Assembly: GCF_015704865.1 (NCBI RefSeq)
Contig: NZ_JADQTO010000046.1
Coordinates: forward strand, 1-51,297
DNA length: 51,297 bases
Reading direction: 5' to 3'
Source: Actinoplanes aureus
GTDB taxonomy: Bacteria > Actinomycetota > Actinomycetes > Mycobacteriales > Micromonosporaceae
Below are positions 38,663-46,424 of this stretch, in pieces. Under the pieces are notes generated by a model, which worked only from the letters and a program-made list of their open reading frames with translations, was not told the DNA's origin and ran no database searches. Every line of letters starts with the position of its first letter. Position 1 is the stretch's first letter. A program made the position numbers and the translations under genes.

Positions 38663-39409
38663 TTACGGTTCGTAGACGGCGTTCCGATCGACGGTGAGAT
38701 AGACGTCCATGCCGATAGGGTGGCGCCGTTCCTCAGCCAGGTGCCCGAGCAGGCCCGCGGCGCGGGCCAGCAGCGCGAAACCGCGCAGCAGATCGACCGG
38801 CAGGCCCAGGTCGGCGAGGGCGGCGCCGCAGACGCCGGCGCCGTTCAACGGCAACTTCTTCGGGTGTACGCGGCCGACGGCCTCGAACAGCGCGAGGTGG
38901 GGCCCGTAGCACCCCTCCTCCTTGGCGATCCGGATCAGGACCGGAGTCCGCGGGTCCTCGACCTTGTGGACGGGATGACCCAGGCCCGGAACCCGGCGGG
39001 TGGCCCGCACGGCCTTCAACGCGATCTCGTCGTAGCTGTCGCGTTTGTCGGCGTCGTCCAGCGCCTGGCTCAGGAAGCGGGCACAGTCCTCGGTCACCCC
39101 GAGAAACCGGGAGCCGCCACCGAGCAGGCCGGCGGCGAGGGCGCCCTGCAGGGCTTCCGGAGCCGAGAGGTACGTCAGACGCGCGGCGATCGCGGTCGGG
39201 GTGAACCCGTGATCGGCGAGAGCCACCAGGACCGCCTCGAACACCCGGGTCTCGCCACGCGTGGGCCGGCGCCGAGCGACCAGCCAGAAGGCCAGCTCCC
39301 CGAAGCCGACCTGCCCCATCAGATCGCCGGCGAGATCCTGGCCCAGCAGCGAGATGGTGGTCGCGTCGGACGTACCGAGACCGGTGGGGAAGCTCAGTTC
39401 CTCAGCCAC
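38663..39409 (-). CDS. Citryl-CoA lyase/citrate-synthase-superfamily protein
   Basis: A 248-aa protein resembling the short citrate-synthase-like citryl-CoA lyases. The three catalytic positions of the superfamily are plausible: His67 in ADHGFTP, His145 in GLGHPVHK and Asp152 in EDPRTP. Full citrate synthases are about 380-430 aa, so this is a compact lyase-like form. The start is GTG 39409 with GGAG at 8 nt, overlapping the CoA-transferase end by 16 bp. Pairing with a CoA transferase suggests cleavage of a hydroxy-acyl-CoA to acetyl-CoA and an oxo acid. Confidence 0.8.
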   Translation of the reverse strand: MAEELSFPTGLGTSDATTISLLGQDLAGDLMGQVGFGELAFWLVARRRPTRGETRVFEAVLVALADHGFTPTAIAARLTYLSAPEALQGALAAGLLGGGSRFLGVTEDCARFLSQALDDADKRDSYDEIALKAVRATRRVPGLGHPVHKVEDPRTPVLIRIAKEEGCYGPHLALFEAVGRVHPKKLPLNGAGVCGAALADLGLPVDLLRGFALLARAAGLLGHLAEERRHPIGMDVYLTVDRNAVYEP

Positions 39410-40527
39410 GCGCGGATCTCCTCGCCGTGCTCGTCGAGGCCGGGCGGCGGCAGCTCGTACCGCGCCGGGGTCTCGGAGAAGGTGATCGGGTTGCGGACGC
39501 CGGGCACGTCACCGGCGGTCACCACCGGTCGCAGGCCCAGTTCCTCGGCGAGGGCCACCCCGCCGTCGATCGTGTTGATCGGGGCGCACGGTACGCCCGC
39601 CGCGGTCAGTTCGCGGAACCACTCGTCGCGGGTCCGCTGAACCAGGCGTTCCACCAGGATCGGGCGGAGCTCGTCGCGGTTGGCGGTGCGGTCCTGGTTG
39701 CGGCCGAAGCGCGGGTCCTCGGGCAGGCCGGGCAGGTCGAGGACCCGGCAGAGCTTACGGAACTGGCCGTCGTTGCCGGCGATCACGATCAGCTCGCCGT
39801 CGGCCACCGGCAGCGGCTCGTACGGGAACAGGCTCGGATGCGCGTTGCCCATCCGGTACGGCACGGCCCCCGAGGCGACGTAGCCGCCGGAGTGGTTGAC
39901 CAGCCCGGACAGTGCCGACGACAGCAGGTTGACCTCGACGTGCTGGCCACGGCCGGTCCGTTCGCGGTGTTGCAGGGCGGCCAGGATGCCGATGTTGGCG
40001 TGCATCCCGGTCATCACGTCGAAGACCGAGATCCCGGCCCGGTACGCCGGCCCGGACGTGTCCCCGGTGAGGCTCATCAGTCCGGAGATCGCCTGGACCA
40101 TCAGGTCGTACCCCGGCAGGTCGGCGCCCGCGCCGGAGCCGAACCCGGTGATGCTCGCGTAGATCACCCGCTGGTTGCCGGCCGCCACGGTGTCGTAGTC
40201 GAGGCCGAACCGGGCCAGCCCGCCCGGCTTGAAGTTCTCGATCACCACGTCGGCGCGGCGGGCCAGCTCCCGCGCGGCGGCCCGGTCGTCCGGGTCCTTC
40301 AGGTCCAGTGCGATCGACCGCTTGTTCCGGTTGATCGCCAGGTAGTAGGTGGACACGCCGTCGCGGACCGGCGGCATCCAGGTGCGGGTGTCGTCCCCGG
40401 CGGGTCCCTCCACCTTGATCACCTGGGCGCCGAGGTCGGCGAGCAGCATCGTCGCGTACGGCCCGGCGAGGATCCGGGAGAAATCCGCCACCAGCAGCCC
40501 GTCCAGCGGTGGGAGTTGCTGCGCCAT
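39394..40527 (-). CDS. Class III (CaiB/BaiF, formyl-CoA-transferase-like) CoA transferase
   Basis: A 377-aa family III CoA transferase, first gene of the catabolic operon. The catalytic Asp is Asp141 in LPGYDLMVQA. VADFSRILAGPYATMLLADLGAQVIKVE (about 13-40) and NRNKRSIALDLK are family motifs. It should move CoA between carboxylic acids, activating a pathway acid for the adjacent lyase. ATG 40527 starts MAQQLPPLDG; GTG-containing sequence lies just upstream. The operator region at 40544-40616 separates it from the divergent amidohydrolase. Confidence 0.9.
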   Translation of the reverse strand: MAQQLPPLDGLLVADFSRILAGPYATMLLADLGAQVIKVEGPAGDDTRTWMPPVRDGVSTYYLAINRNKRSIALDLKDPDDRAAARELARRADVVIENFKPGGLARFGLDYDTVAAGNQRVIYASITGFGSGAGADLPGYDLMVQAISGLMSLTGDTSGPAYRAGISVFDVMTGMHANIGILAALQHRERTGRGQHVEVNLLSSALSGLVNHSGGYVASGAVPYRMGNAHPSLFPYEPLPVADGELIVIAGNDGQFRKLCRVLDLPGLPEDPRFGRNQDRTANRDELRPILVERLVQRTRDEWFRELTAAGVPCAPINTIDGGVALAEELGLRPVVTAGDVPGVRNPITFSETPARYELPPPGLDEHGEEIRAWLRN

Positions 40528-40543
40528 TGTCACCGACCGTCCT

Positions 40544-40616
40544 GCGGACACTTGTCCGCCGACCCAGACTGCGCGCATGATGCTCGGGTGTCAACGGCTT
40601 GTCCGTGCAGCGGACA
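40544..40616. promoter_or_regulatory. Divergent operator region with two TGTCCG-type inverted repeats
   Basis: GCGGACA-CT-TGTCCGC (40544-40559) and TGTCCG-TGCAG-CGGACA (40600-40616) use the same half-site in opposite order, within the 110-bp gap between the catabolic operon and the amidohydrolase gene. The IclR regulator at 42079 is the obvious candidate to bind them. Confidence 0.6.
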
Positions 40617-40637
40617 TCCGTCCGATAGGGGGAGACG

Positions 40638-42074
40638 ATGAGCGCTAACGACCGGCCGGTGCTGCTGCGCAACGGTCTGGTTCTCACCATGGACGACTCG
40701 CACACGATCCTGCCCGGCGCCGACGTCCTGGTCGCCGGTGACCGGATCGTGGAGGTCGGGCCGGGCCTCCAGGCGCCCGGCGACGCGTTGGAGATCGACG
40801 CGACCGGCGGCATCGTGATGCCCGGCATGATCGACACTCACCGGCACATGTGGCAGACCGCGATGCGCGGCTACGGTGCCGACTGGACCCTCACCCAGTA
40901 CTTCGTCTGGTACTACCTGGAGTCCGGCAAGTTCTTCCGGCCCGAGGACATCCACGCGGGCAACCTGCTGTCCGCGATCGAGGCGGTCGACGCCGGGGTC
41001 ACCACCAGCGTGGACTGGTCGCACGGGCTACAGACCAGCGACCACGCCGACGCCGCGGTGGACGCCCTCGAATCGGTGCCGGGGCGGTTCGTGCTGGCGT
41101 ACGGCAACATCCAGCGGGGGCCGTGGGAGTGGTCCACCTCGGACGCCTTCCACGACTTCTACCGGCGGCGTATCGACGGCGGGAAACTGGCCGGCTTCCA
41201 GCTGGCCTTCGACGTCACCGGCGACCCGGCCTTCCCGGAGAAGGCCGCCTTCGAGGTGGCCCGCGAGCTCGGCGTCTCGGTCACCACCCACGCCGGAGTC
41301 TGGGGTGCCACCAACGACGAGGGCATCCGGCTCATGTACGAGAACGGCTTCATGGCCCCGGGCACCGTCTACGTGCACGCGGCGACACTCGGTGCCGACT
41401 CGTACCACCGGATCGCCGCGACCGGCGGCTCGGTCTCCGTCTCCACCGAGAGCGAGCAGAGCGCCGGCCAGGGCTACCCGCCCACCTTCCGGCTGCGCGA
41501 CCACGGCATCCCGGTGTCGCTGTCGATGGACACCAGCGTCTGGTGGAGCGGCGACCTGTTCACCGCGATGCGCACCACGCTCAGCGCCGACCGGGTCCGC
41601 GAACACCTCGAGGCACACGGCCGGCAGGAGACCGTCACCCACCACAAGCTGCGCGCCGAGCACGTCGTCGACTGGGCCACCCGGGGCGGCGCCCGCGCCC
41701 TCGGCATGGACTCCCAGGTCGGCGCCCTGACCCCGGGCCGCAAGGCCGACGTCGTGCTGATCAAGAACGACGCGTCGCCGGCGATGTCCCCGATCCTCAA
41801 CCCGTACGGCCACGTCGTCTACCAGGCGCAACGCGGCGACGTGCACACCGTCCTGGTCGGCGGCCGGGTGGTGAAGCACGAGGGCCGGCTGCTCGGCGTC
41901 GACCTCGCCGCGGCCCGGTCCAAGGTCGCCGCGACCGTCGACCATTTGCGCGGGACGCTGGGCGAAGAGGCCTGGCAGCGCGGCATGAACCCGGACATCC
42001 CGGAGACCAGCGTGCTGGAGAACCCCTACCAGTACACCGACTACGACGCCGGATCGGCGCAATGGAAGCATTGA
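40638..42074 (+). CDS. Amidohydrolase-family protein (TrzN/AtzA-like, metal-dependent)
   Basis: A 478-aa amidohydrolase. The metal-binding HxH is His68-Arg-His70 in IDTHRHMWQ; later metal ligands are in TTHAGVW and YVHAATL, and the catalytic Asp is in SLSMDTSVWW. A C-terminal GALTPGRKADVVLIK segment completes the composite beta-sandwich typical of cytosine-deaminase-like, TrzN/AtzA and SAH-deaminase enzymes. It probably deaminates or hydrolyses a (hetero)aromatic amine or related group. ATG 40638 follows GGGGGAG. It is 4 nt ahead of the IclR gene, so the two are one operon. Confidence 0.85.
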   Translation: MSANDRPVLLRNGLVLTMDDSHTILPGADVLVAGDRIVEVGPGLQAPGDALEIDATGGIVMPGMIDTHRHMWQTAMRGYGADWTLTQYFVWYYLESGKFFRPEDIHAGNLLSAIEAVDAGVTTSVDWSHGLQTSDHADAAVDALESVPGRFVLAYGNIQRGPWEWSTSDAFHDFYRRRIDGGKLAGFQLAFDVTGDPAFPEKAAFEVARELGVSVTTHAGVWGATNDEGIRLMYENGFMAPGTVYVHAATLGADSYHRIAATGGSVSVSTESEQSAGQGYPPTFRLRDHGIPVSLSMDTSVWWSGDLFTAMRTTLSADRVREHLEAHGRQETVTHHKLRAEHVVDWATRGGARALGMDSQVGALTPGRKADVVLIKNDASPAMSPILNPYGHVVYQAQRGDVHTVLVGGRVVKHEGRLLGVDLAAARSKVAATVDHLRGTLGEEAWQRGMNPDIPETSVLENPYQYTDYDAGSAQWKH

Positions 42075-42078
42075 GCCC

Positions 42079-42882
42079 ATGACCGACTCGAGGGGCGCGG
42101 GTCCCGACTTCATCGAGGCCCTCGCCCGGGGACTCGACGTCCTGCGCTCCTTCCGGTCGGGCAGCCCGGCGCTGACGCTCAGCGAGCTGGCGGCGTGCAC
42201 CGGGCTGGCCCGGCCCACCGTCCGCCGCATCCTGATCACGCTGGAACAGCTCGGCTACGTGCGCGCGGACGGCCGGGGCTACGCGCTCACCCCGCGGGTG
42301 CTGGACCTGGGCATGGCCTACGTGCACTCGCTGAACATGTGGGACGTGGCCCGCCCGCACATGGAGAAACTTGTCGCGCAGACCAACGAGTCCACATCGA
42401 TGGCGCAGCTCGACGGCTCCGACATCGTTTATGTGGCGCGCGTGGCCGTACCGAAGATCGTGACTCTCGGGGTGACCATCGGCACCCGCTTTCCGGCGCC
42501 GCCCACCTCGATGGGGAAGGTGCTGCTGGCGGCGCTGCCGCCGGCAGCGGTGCCGGGCGTGCTCGCCGAGCCGTCCCGGTCCGGCATCACCCCGCGCTGG
42601 CAGCCTTCGGCTGCCGAGCTCGAAACCGCGTTGCGAGAGGTACGCGCCAAGGGCTGGGCCCTGGCCGACCAGGATCTCGCGCCCGGCATCCGGTCGATCG
42701 CCACCGGGGTACGCGACGGCGAGGGCCGGGTCGTCGCGGCGGTGAACGTGACCGTGCACGCCGCGGAGACCTCGGTCGAGACCCTGATCGACGAGCACCT
42801 GCCCCGGCTGCTGCGGACCGCCGCGGACATCGGCCACGACTGGTCGCTGACCGCGCGGATCCCGGCCGTCACCGCCTCGTAG
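42079..42882 (+). CDS. IclR-family transcriptional regulator (PcaR-like)
   Basis: A 267-aa regulator. The winged helix FIEALARGLDVLRSF with LSELAACTGLARPTVRRILITLEQLGYVRADGRGYALTPRVLDLG (about 12-77) is the PcaR/PobR-type opening. The effector-binding GAF-like domain follows (about 90-260) with the SMGKVLLAALPP motif. It lies directly behind the amidohydrolase gene and beside the LigAB operon, so it most likely controls this catabolic cluster through the TGTCCG palindromes. Whether it activates or represses is unknown. Confidence 0.92.
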   Translation: MTDSRGAGPDFIEALARGLDVLRSFRSGSPALTLSELAACTGLARPTVRRILITLEQLGYVRADGRGYALTPRVLDLGMAYVHSLNMWDVARPHMEKLVAQTNESTSMAQLDGSDIVYVARVAVPKIVTLGVTIGTRFPAPPTSMGKVLLAALPPAAVPGVLAEPSRSGITPRWQPSAAELETALREVRAKGWALADQDLAPGIRSIATGVRDGEGRVVAAVNVTVHAAETSVETLIDEHLPRLLRTAADIGHDWSLTARIPAVTAS

Positions 42883-42883
42883 G

Positions 42884-43371
42884 TCACCCGACGTTCAGCC
42901 CGCCGCCGAGCATCTGGAGGACCGTCGCCATCCGGCCCGGCTCCAGCGCCGGGTCGACGGTTCCGTTCGTCTCCTCGGCGCCAGCGGCCGTGCACGGCAA
43001 CCCGGCGGCCACCTGGCGCCGCAGCTCGTTCCGCGGATCCGCCCAGCCCAGCGGCGCCACCCGGAAGACCCGGCTGTTGCCGCACTGGTGGGTCCCGACC
43101 CGCAGCCGGCCGCTCTCCATGCCGGGCAGCGGCCCGGAGAGTTCCAGCAGAGCGTCCTGAAGCATGATCGGGTCGGTCTGGGCGGCATGCGGCGCCAGGT
43201 ACGCGGACAGCGGCGCGACCAGTTCGGCCAACTGGCGGTCGCCGCCCGGTTGTGTGCGGCCACCGTCGGTTCGAGGGCCCGTCACAGGTCCAGGGCGAGT
43301 GCGATGCCGTTGTTCTCCAGATAGCCGCCGTCCACGACGAACGTCCCCTCGCCGGATCGGTGACGTTGTCC
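42884..43371 (-). pseudogene. Decayed hydrolase remnant, possibly patatin-like
   Basis: After the stop of the SDR gene, minus-strand translation gives GEGTFVVDGGYLENNGIALALDL, then an in-frame TGA (about 43284-43282) where a Trp codon is expected. It continues RALEPTVAAHNRA and then shifts frame into DRQLAELVAPLSAYLAPHAAQTDPIMLQDALLELSG to the TGA at 42884-42886. DGGY followed by N-G recalls the catalytic-Asp region of patatin-like lipases, so this looks like the C-terminal part of a broken gene with its front missing. The family call is tentative; that it is a broken coding sequence is better supported. Confidence 0.55.
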
Positions 43372-44118
43372 TCAACGGACGAGTTCCCGGCCGCCCGCCA
43401 CCGACAGCACCTGGCCGTTGACGTGGCCGTTCGCCGCCGAGGCCAGGTAGGTGACCGCGGAGGCGACGTCGTCCGGGGTGCAGATCCGCCCGGTCGGCGT
43501 CTTCGCCGACTCGTCGGCGACCGCCTTCGGGCCGAGGAACGGGGCGGTCAGCGCGCGGTCGGTGAGGGTGAAGCCGGGGCGGACCACGTTGGTCAGGATC
43601 CCGTGCCGGGCCTCGCGGACGGCCAGGACACGGGCGGCGGTCTCCATGGCCCCCTTGGCGGCGGGGTAGGCGAGGGGGCCGGCCATCGGCTGCTCGACGA
43701 TGTCGGTGGAGACGATGACGACCCGTCCCCAGCCGGCGGCGCGCATGGCCGGCAGCGCGGCGTCGATCAGGGCGGCCGGGCCGGCCACGTTGGCGGCCAG
43801 CGACGCGGTGAGGCCACTGATCTCGTCGGCGTCGAAGGACGGCCACTGCACCGCGTTGGCGACGAGGATCGTGACCGGGCCGGCGTCCTCGAGGGCTTTC
43901 CGCGCGCTTGCCGGATCGCGCTGGTCCAGGCGTACCGCGTGGGCTTTGCCGCCCTGGCCGGTGATGGCGGCGACGAGGTCGGCGGCCGCGCGCTCGTTGG
44001 TGTGCCAGGCGAGGGCGACAGCGGCGCCTTCGGCGGCCAGCCGCCGCGCGATGGCTCCTCCGATGGCGCCGGAGGCGCCGGTGACGAGCGCGGTACGGCC
44101 ATGCAGTCCGGTGTCCAT
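43372..44118 (-). CDS. Short-chain dehydrogenase/reductase
   Basis: A 248-aa classical SDR. The cofactor loop is TGASGAIG (13-20), the substrate-side Ser is in VIVSTDIVEQ and the catalytic pair in YPAAKGAM (YxxxK). LTNVVRPGFTLTDRA and GQVLSVAGGREL are typical end motifs, the latter resembling the 3-oxoacyl-ACP-reductase-like group. ATG 44118 follows GGAG. It is divergent from the MarR gene, with a perfect 25-bp palindrome between them, so it is the probable target of that repressor. The pseudogene remnant lies directly downstream. Confidence 0.9.
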   Translation of the reverse strand: MDTGLHGRTALVTGASGAIGGAIARRLAAEGAAVALAWHTNERAAADLVAAITGQGGKAHAVRLDQRDPASARKALEDAGPVTILVANAVQWPSFDADEISGLTASLAANVAGPAALIDAALPAMRAAGWGRVVIVSTDIVEQPMAGPLAYPAAKGAMETAARVLAVREARHGILTNVVRPGFTLTDRALTAPFLGPKAVADESAKTPTGRICTPDDVASAVTYLASAANGHVNGQVLSVAGGRELVR

Positions 44119-44128
44119 GAGATCTCCT

Positions 44129-44153
44129 TAGTCGGCTAACTATTAGCCGACTA
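44129..44153. promoter_or_regulatory. Perfect MarR-type operator (11-bp arms, 3-bp spacer)
   Basis: TAGTCGGCTAA and its exact complement TTAGCCGACTA flank CTA. It lies 11 nt from the SDR start and 43 nt from the MarR GTG, ideal for control of both divergent genes. Confidence 0.75.
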
Positions 44154-44183
44154 TGTATCGCTCGGTGCTGTTCGTCAACTCCG

Positions 44184-44189
44184 TAGACT
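44184..44189 (+). promoter_or_regulatory. Leaderless-type -10 box TAGACT for the MarR gene
   Basis: The hexamer ends 6 nt before the GTG at 44196 and no ribosome binding site is present. Confidence 0.5.
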
Positions 44190-44195
44190 GCTGGC

Positions 44196-44627
44196 GTGGA
44201 ATTCGAGGAAGCGCTGTCCGTCAACCGGGCCCTGGTCAAGGTGGCCAAGCTCTACCGGGCGGCGCAGGCCGGAACGCTGAGCGAACTGGGTCTGCATCCG
44301 GGTCAGGACGTGCTGCTGTGGCACCTCGGCCGGCAGCCGGACGGCATGCTGATCAGCGAGATCGCCGGGCGGCTCGCGGTGGAGCAGCCGACGGTGACCC
44401 GCAGCCTCAGCCGGCTCGCCGGCGGTGGCTGGTTCGTGCGGGAGACGGTGCCGGGGGACCGGCGGGCCATCCGGATCCGGCTGACCCCGAAGGGCGAGGC
44501 GGCGATCCCGCGGATCGAGGCGGCGTGGCGCGGTCTGGCCGAGTCGGCCACCGCCGGGATGGGCGCCGATCAGCGGGCTCAGCTGACCGCGCTGCTGGAG
44601 AAGGTGCGCGCGAATCTGCTGACTTAA
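44196..44627 (+). CDS. MarR-family transcriptional regulator
   Basis: A 143-aa regulator. The winged helix is LISEIAGRLAVEQPTVTRSLSRLAGGGWFVRETVPGDRRAIRIRLTPKG (about 52-100), with the wing DRRAIR matching the MarR consensus. Flanking helices form the dimer. It probably represses itself and the divergent SDR gene through the 25-bp palindrome and releases on binding a small aromatic or electrophilic ligand, as known for the family. Confidence 0.92.
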   Translation: MEFEEALSVNRALVKVAKLYRAAQAGTLSELGLHPGQDVLLWHLGRQPDGMLISEIAGRLAVEQPTVTRSLSRLAGGGWFVRETVPGDRRAIRIRLTPKGEAAIPRIEAAWRGLAESATAGMGADQRAQLTALLEKVRANLLT

Positions 44628-44696
44628 GGATTGGATACGGGCTCGGGAAATTGTCGTACCCCAGGTCTACTTTCAGCGATGAGTCTTCGAGAGCTG

Positions 44697-44712
44697 GACG
44701 GTCTTAACCGTC
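44697..44712. promoter_or_regulatory. Small inverted repeat GACGGT-CTTA-ACCGTC
   Basis: Six-bp perfect arms with a 4-nt spacer lie 29 nt before the ATG at 44741. It could be an operator for the small gene that follows. The rest of the 44628-44740 gap shows nothing else. Confidence 0.35.
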
Positions 44713-44740
44713 GAGGACATCGCACAAGGAGGCGATCACG

Positions 44741-45022
44741 ATGACTACCGAGACCACGATGCTGACCGCGGCTCGCGCCGAGGCTCTGTTCACCAGCCGG
44801 CTCGCCACCGGCAGCCGACCTGGCCACGACGTGGTCGAGGACGCGATCCGGGTTGCGGTGCGTGCCCATGGTGGTGTGCGTGGGTGCGCCGGTGATGTGG
44901 CTGCGGAGTATGGCGATCATCCGGAGACTGCGGTGCCACGGATGCGGTGGGCGCGGGAGTTGGTTGATGAGCTTTATGTGGCGCGTCGTCGATCGGTTGG
45001 GGTTTGGGCTCTGGTCGCCTGA
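44741..45022 (+). CDS. Small hypothetical protein (93 aa)
   Basis: ATG 44741 follows AAGGAGG at good spacing. The 93-residue product is soluble. Its C-terminal half has a conserved-looking stretch (VRAHGGVRGCAGDVAAEYGDHPETAVPRMRWARELV) that recalls small proteins common in Micromonosporaceae, but no function is known to me. There is no signal peptide. A single Cys is present. It appears monocistronic. Confidence 0.7.
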   Translation: MTTETTMLTAARAEALFTSRLATGSRPGHDVVEDAIRVAVRAHGGVRGCAGDVAAEYGDHPETAVPRMRWARELVDELYVARRRSVGVWALVA

Positions 45023-45025
45023 TCG

Positions 45026-45070
45026 CTCGGCCTTTCGCCCGCGCTCGGCCTTTCGCCCGCGCTCGGCCCC
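45026..45070. repeat. 18-bp tandem repeat, two copies plus partial third
   Basis: CTCGGCCTTTCGCCCGCG occurs twice head-to-tail (45026-45043 and 45044-45061) and a third copy starts CTCGGCCC at 45062. It fills most of the gap after the small gene and before the membrane protein gene. Confidence 0.8.
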
Positions 45071-45109
45071 CGGCCTGTTGGGATTGACGGTGGTAGTCAT
45101 GATGTCGCG

Positions 45110-45607
45110 GTGAACAACGGTGAACCCGTGGTCTGGTTCGCGACCAGCGACGACCGCGGCTATGCGTGGCGCCGGGGCGGCCAGCTGATGATCGTTTCCC
45201 TGGTGCCGGCGGTGCTCATCTTCTGTGGCTCGGGGCTGGCCGGCGAGTTGCTGCCGGCCTTCTGGTTGTCGCTGCTGCTGGCGCCGGTCGCCGGCGCCTA
45301 CGCTCTCGCGGTGGTCGTGGCCGACCGGCGCGCGGCGGTCGAGGTGCGGGTGGCCGGGGGAGCGATCACGCTGGTCCGGCCGGATGGCGGCACCACGACG
45401 TATCAGGCCCGAGATGTGCGGCGGTTCGAGGTGATCCGCACGGTGTACTCCGGCGGCGGCACCCCCGATGTGGCCCGGCTGCGGTTGCACGCCGGCGGCC
45501 GGGTGGAGCGCACCCGGCCCGGGCCCGATCTGTCGCCGGAGCTGCGGCGGGCGCTCACGGTCGCCGAGGTCGACCTGCTGGTCAGTGTGAAGCACCGCGA
45601 GGAGTAA
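45110..45607 (+). CDS. Small membrane protein with a two-helix N-terminus (165 aa)
   Basis: GTG 45110 begins MNNGEPVVWFATSDDRGYAW. Two hydrophobic helices (about 27-45 and 50-71) form a hairpin in the membrane. The rest is a soluble beta-rich domain with EVRVAGGAITLVRPDGGTTTYQARDVRRFEVI, similar in style to PH-like or DUF3093-type domains. No enzyme motif was found. The 18-bp tandem repeat lies upstream and no clear ribosome site is seen. Function unknown. Confidence 0.65.
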   Translation: MNNGEPVVWFATSDDRGYAWRRGGQLMIVSLVPAVLIFCGSGLAGELLPAFWLSLLLAPVAGAYALAVVVADRRAAVEVRVAGGAITLVRPDGGTTTYQARDVRRFEVIRTVYSGGGTPDVARLRLHAGGRVERTRPGPDLSPELRRALTVAEVDLLVSVKHREE

Positions 45608-45765
45608 CCCGATCAGCACCTCGTCCCATCGAACTGTGGCGGGCGGTGCGGCGCTACATCTTCGATCTCTCTCTAAGCCGGCCTCAGGGCGGCGGTCAGA
45701 GAGGGCGCCGCTCCCGGTAGCCCGACGCTGCTCCCGGTCCCAAGGCGGCAGCGTCGCTTTGGGCC

Positions 45766-45900
45766 GTGCTGCTCTGGACCGTGCTGCTCTGGACCGTGCT
45801 GCTCTGGACCGTGCTGCTCTGGACCGTGCTGCTCTGGACCGTGCTGCTCTGGACCGTGCTGCTCTGGACCGTGCTGCTCTGGACCGTGCTGCTCTGGGCC
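45766..45900. repeat. 15-bp minisatellite, nine head-to-tail copies
   Basis: The unit GTGCTGCTCTGGACC is repeated eight times without change, and the ninth copy differs by one base (GGGCC in place of GGACC). The array is also preceded by GGGCC, so both ends carry the same variant. The 313-bp gap 45608-45920 holds it and no credible gene. All frames read through it because 15 is a multiple of three, which creates spurious ORFs. It ends 20 bp from the GTG of the DUF1877-like gene and right beside that gene's -10 box, so copy number may affect its expression. Confidence 0.9.
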
Positions 45901-45906
45901 ACCCGC

Positions 45907-45912
45907 TACGGT
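45907..45912 (+). promoter_or_regulatory. -10 box TACGGT adjacent to the minisatellite
   Basis: The hexamer is 6 bp from the end of the repeat array and 8 nt before GTG 45921, fitting a leaderless transcript. The -35 region would fall inside the array. Confidence 0.4.
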
Positions 45913-45920
45913 GAACAGCC

Positions 45921-46424
45921 GTGGGAATGGAGCTGATCGGGCACCGGCTGTCCGTTGAGCAATGGCGTGCCATGCTCGACGACCCGGCCGTGGTCGAGAC
46001 CGTGATCTTCGGTGACCTGGATGATGACGACGCCGAGATGCCAGAGCCCGATCTGGACCTCGACAAGTCGTGGCACGGCCTGCACTACCTGCTCACCGGC
46101 ACCGCCTGGGAGGTCGGTCCCGGCGCCGGCGCGGCGATCCTCGGCGGCGACGAGATCGGCGACGACGGCGGGTACGGCCCGGCCCGCGTTCTCTCCCCGG
46201 AAGCGGTGCGGTCGATCGACGCCGGGCTCGCGGCGATCGACCCGGCCACGCTGCGGGAGCGGTTCGATCCGGCGGCGATGACCACCGCCGAGATCTATCC
46301 GGCGATCTGGAGCGGGGGCGAGGAAGCCTTCGACAGCTTCCTCGCGCCCCGCTTCCAGGAACTGCGCGAGTTCTACCGCACCGCGGCTGCCGAAGACGCG
46401 GCCGTGCTGCTCGCCATCACCTGA
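45921..46424 (+). CDS. DUF1877 (YfbM-like) protein
   Basis: A 167-aa acidic soluble protein. LDLDKSWHGLHYLLTG, AILGGDEIGDDGGYGPARVLSPEAVRSI and EIYPAIWSGGEEAFDSFLAPRFQELREFYRTAA match the DUF1877/YfbM family, whose function is not established. GTG 45921; no ribosome binding site, consistent with the nearby -10 box. It overlaps the convergent serine hydrolase gene by 8 bp at the 3-prime end. Confidence 0.85.
   Translation: MGMELIGHRLSVEQWRAMLDDPAVVETVIFGDLDDDDAEMPEPDLDLDKSWHGLHYLLTGTAWEVGPGAGAAILGGDEIGDDGGYGPARVLSPEAVRSIDAGLAAIDPATLRERFDPAAMTTAEIYPAIWSGGEEAFDSFLAPRFQELREFYRTAAAEDAAVLLAIT

Noticed and set aside
45766..45900. Possible CRISPR array
   Set aside because: Units are directly adjacent with no spacers and only 15 bp long.
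45636..45914. Plus-strand frame with repeated AALDR units, superficially like a pentapeptide-repeat protein
   Set aside because: It is simply translation of the 15-bp minisatellite; the opposite strand gives an equally regular STVQS repeat, there is no ribosome site, and the pattern does not match the A(D/N)LxX consensus.
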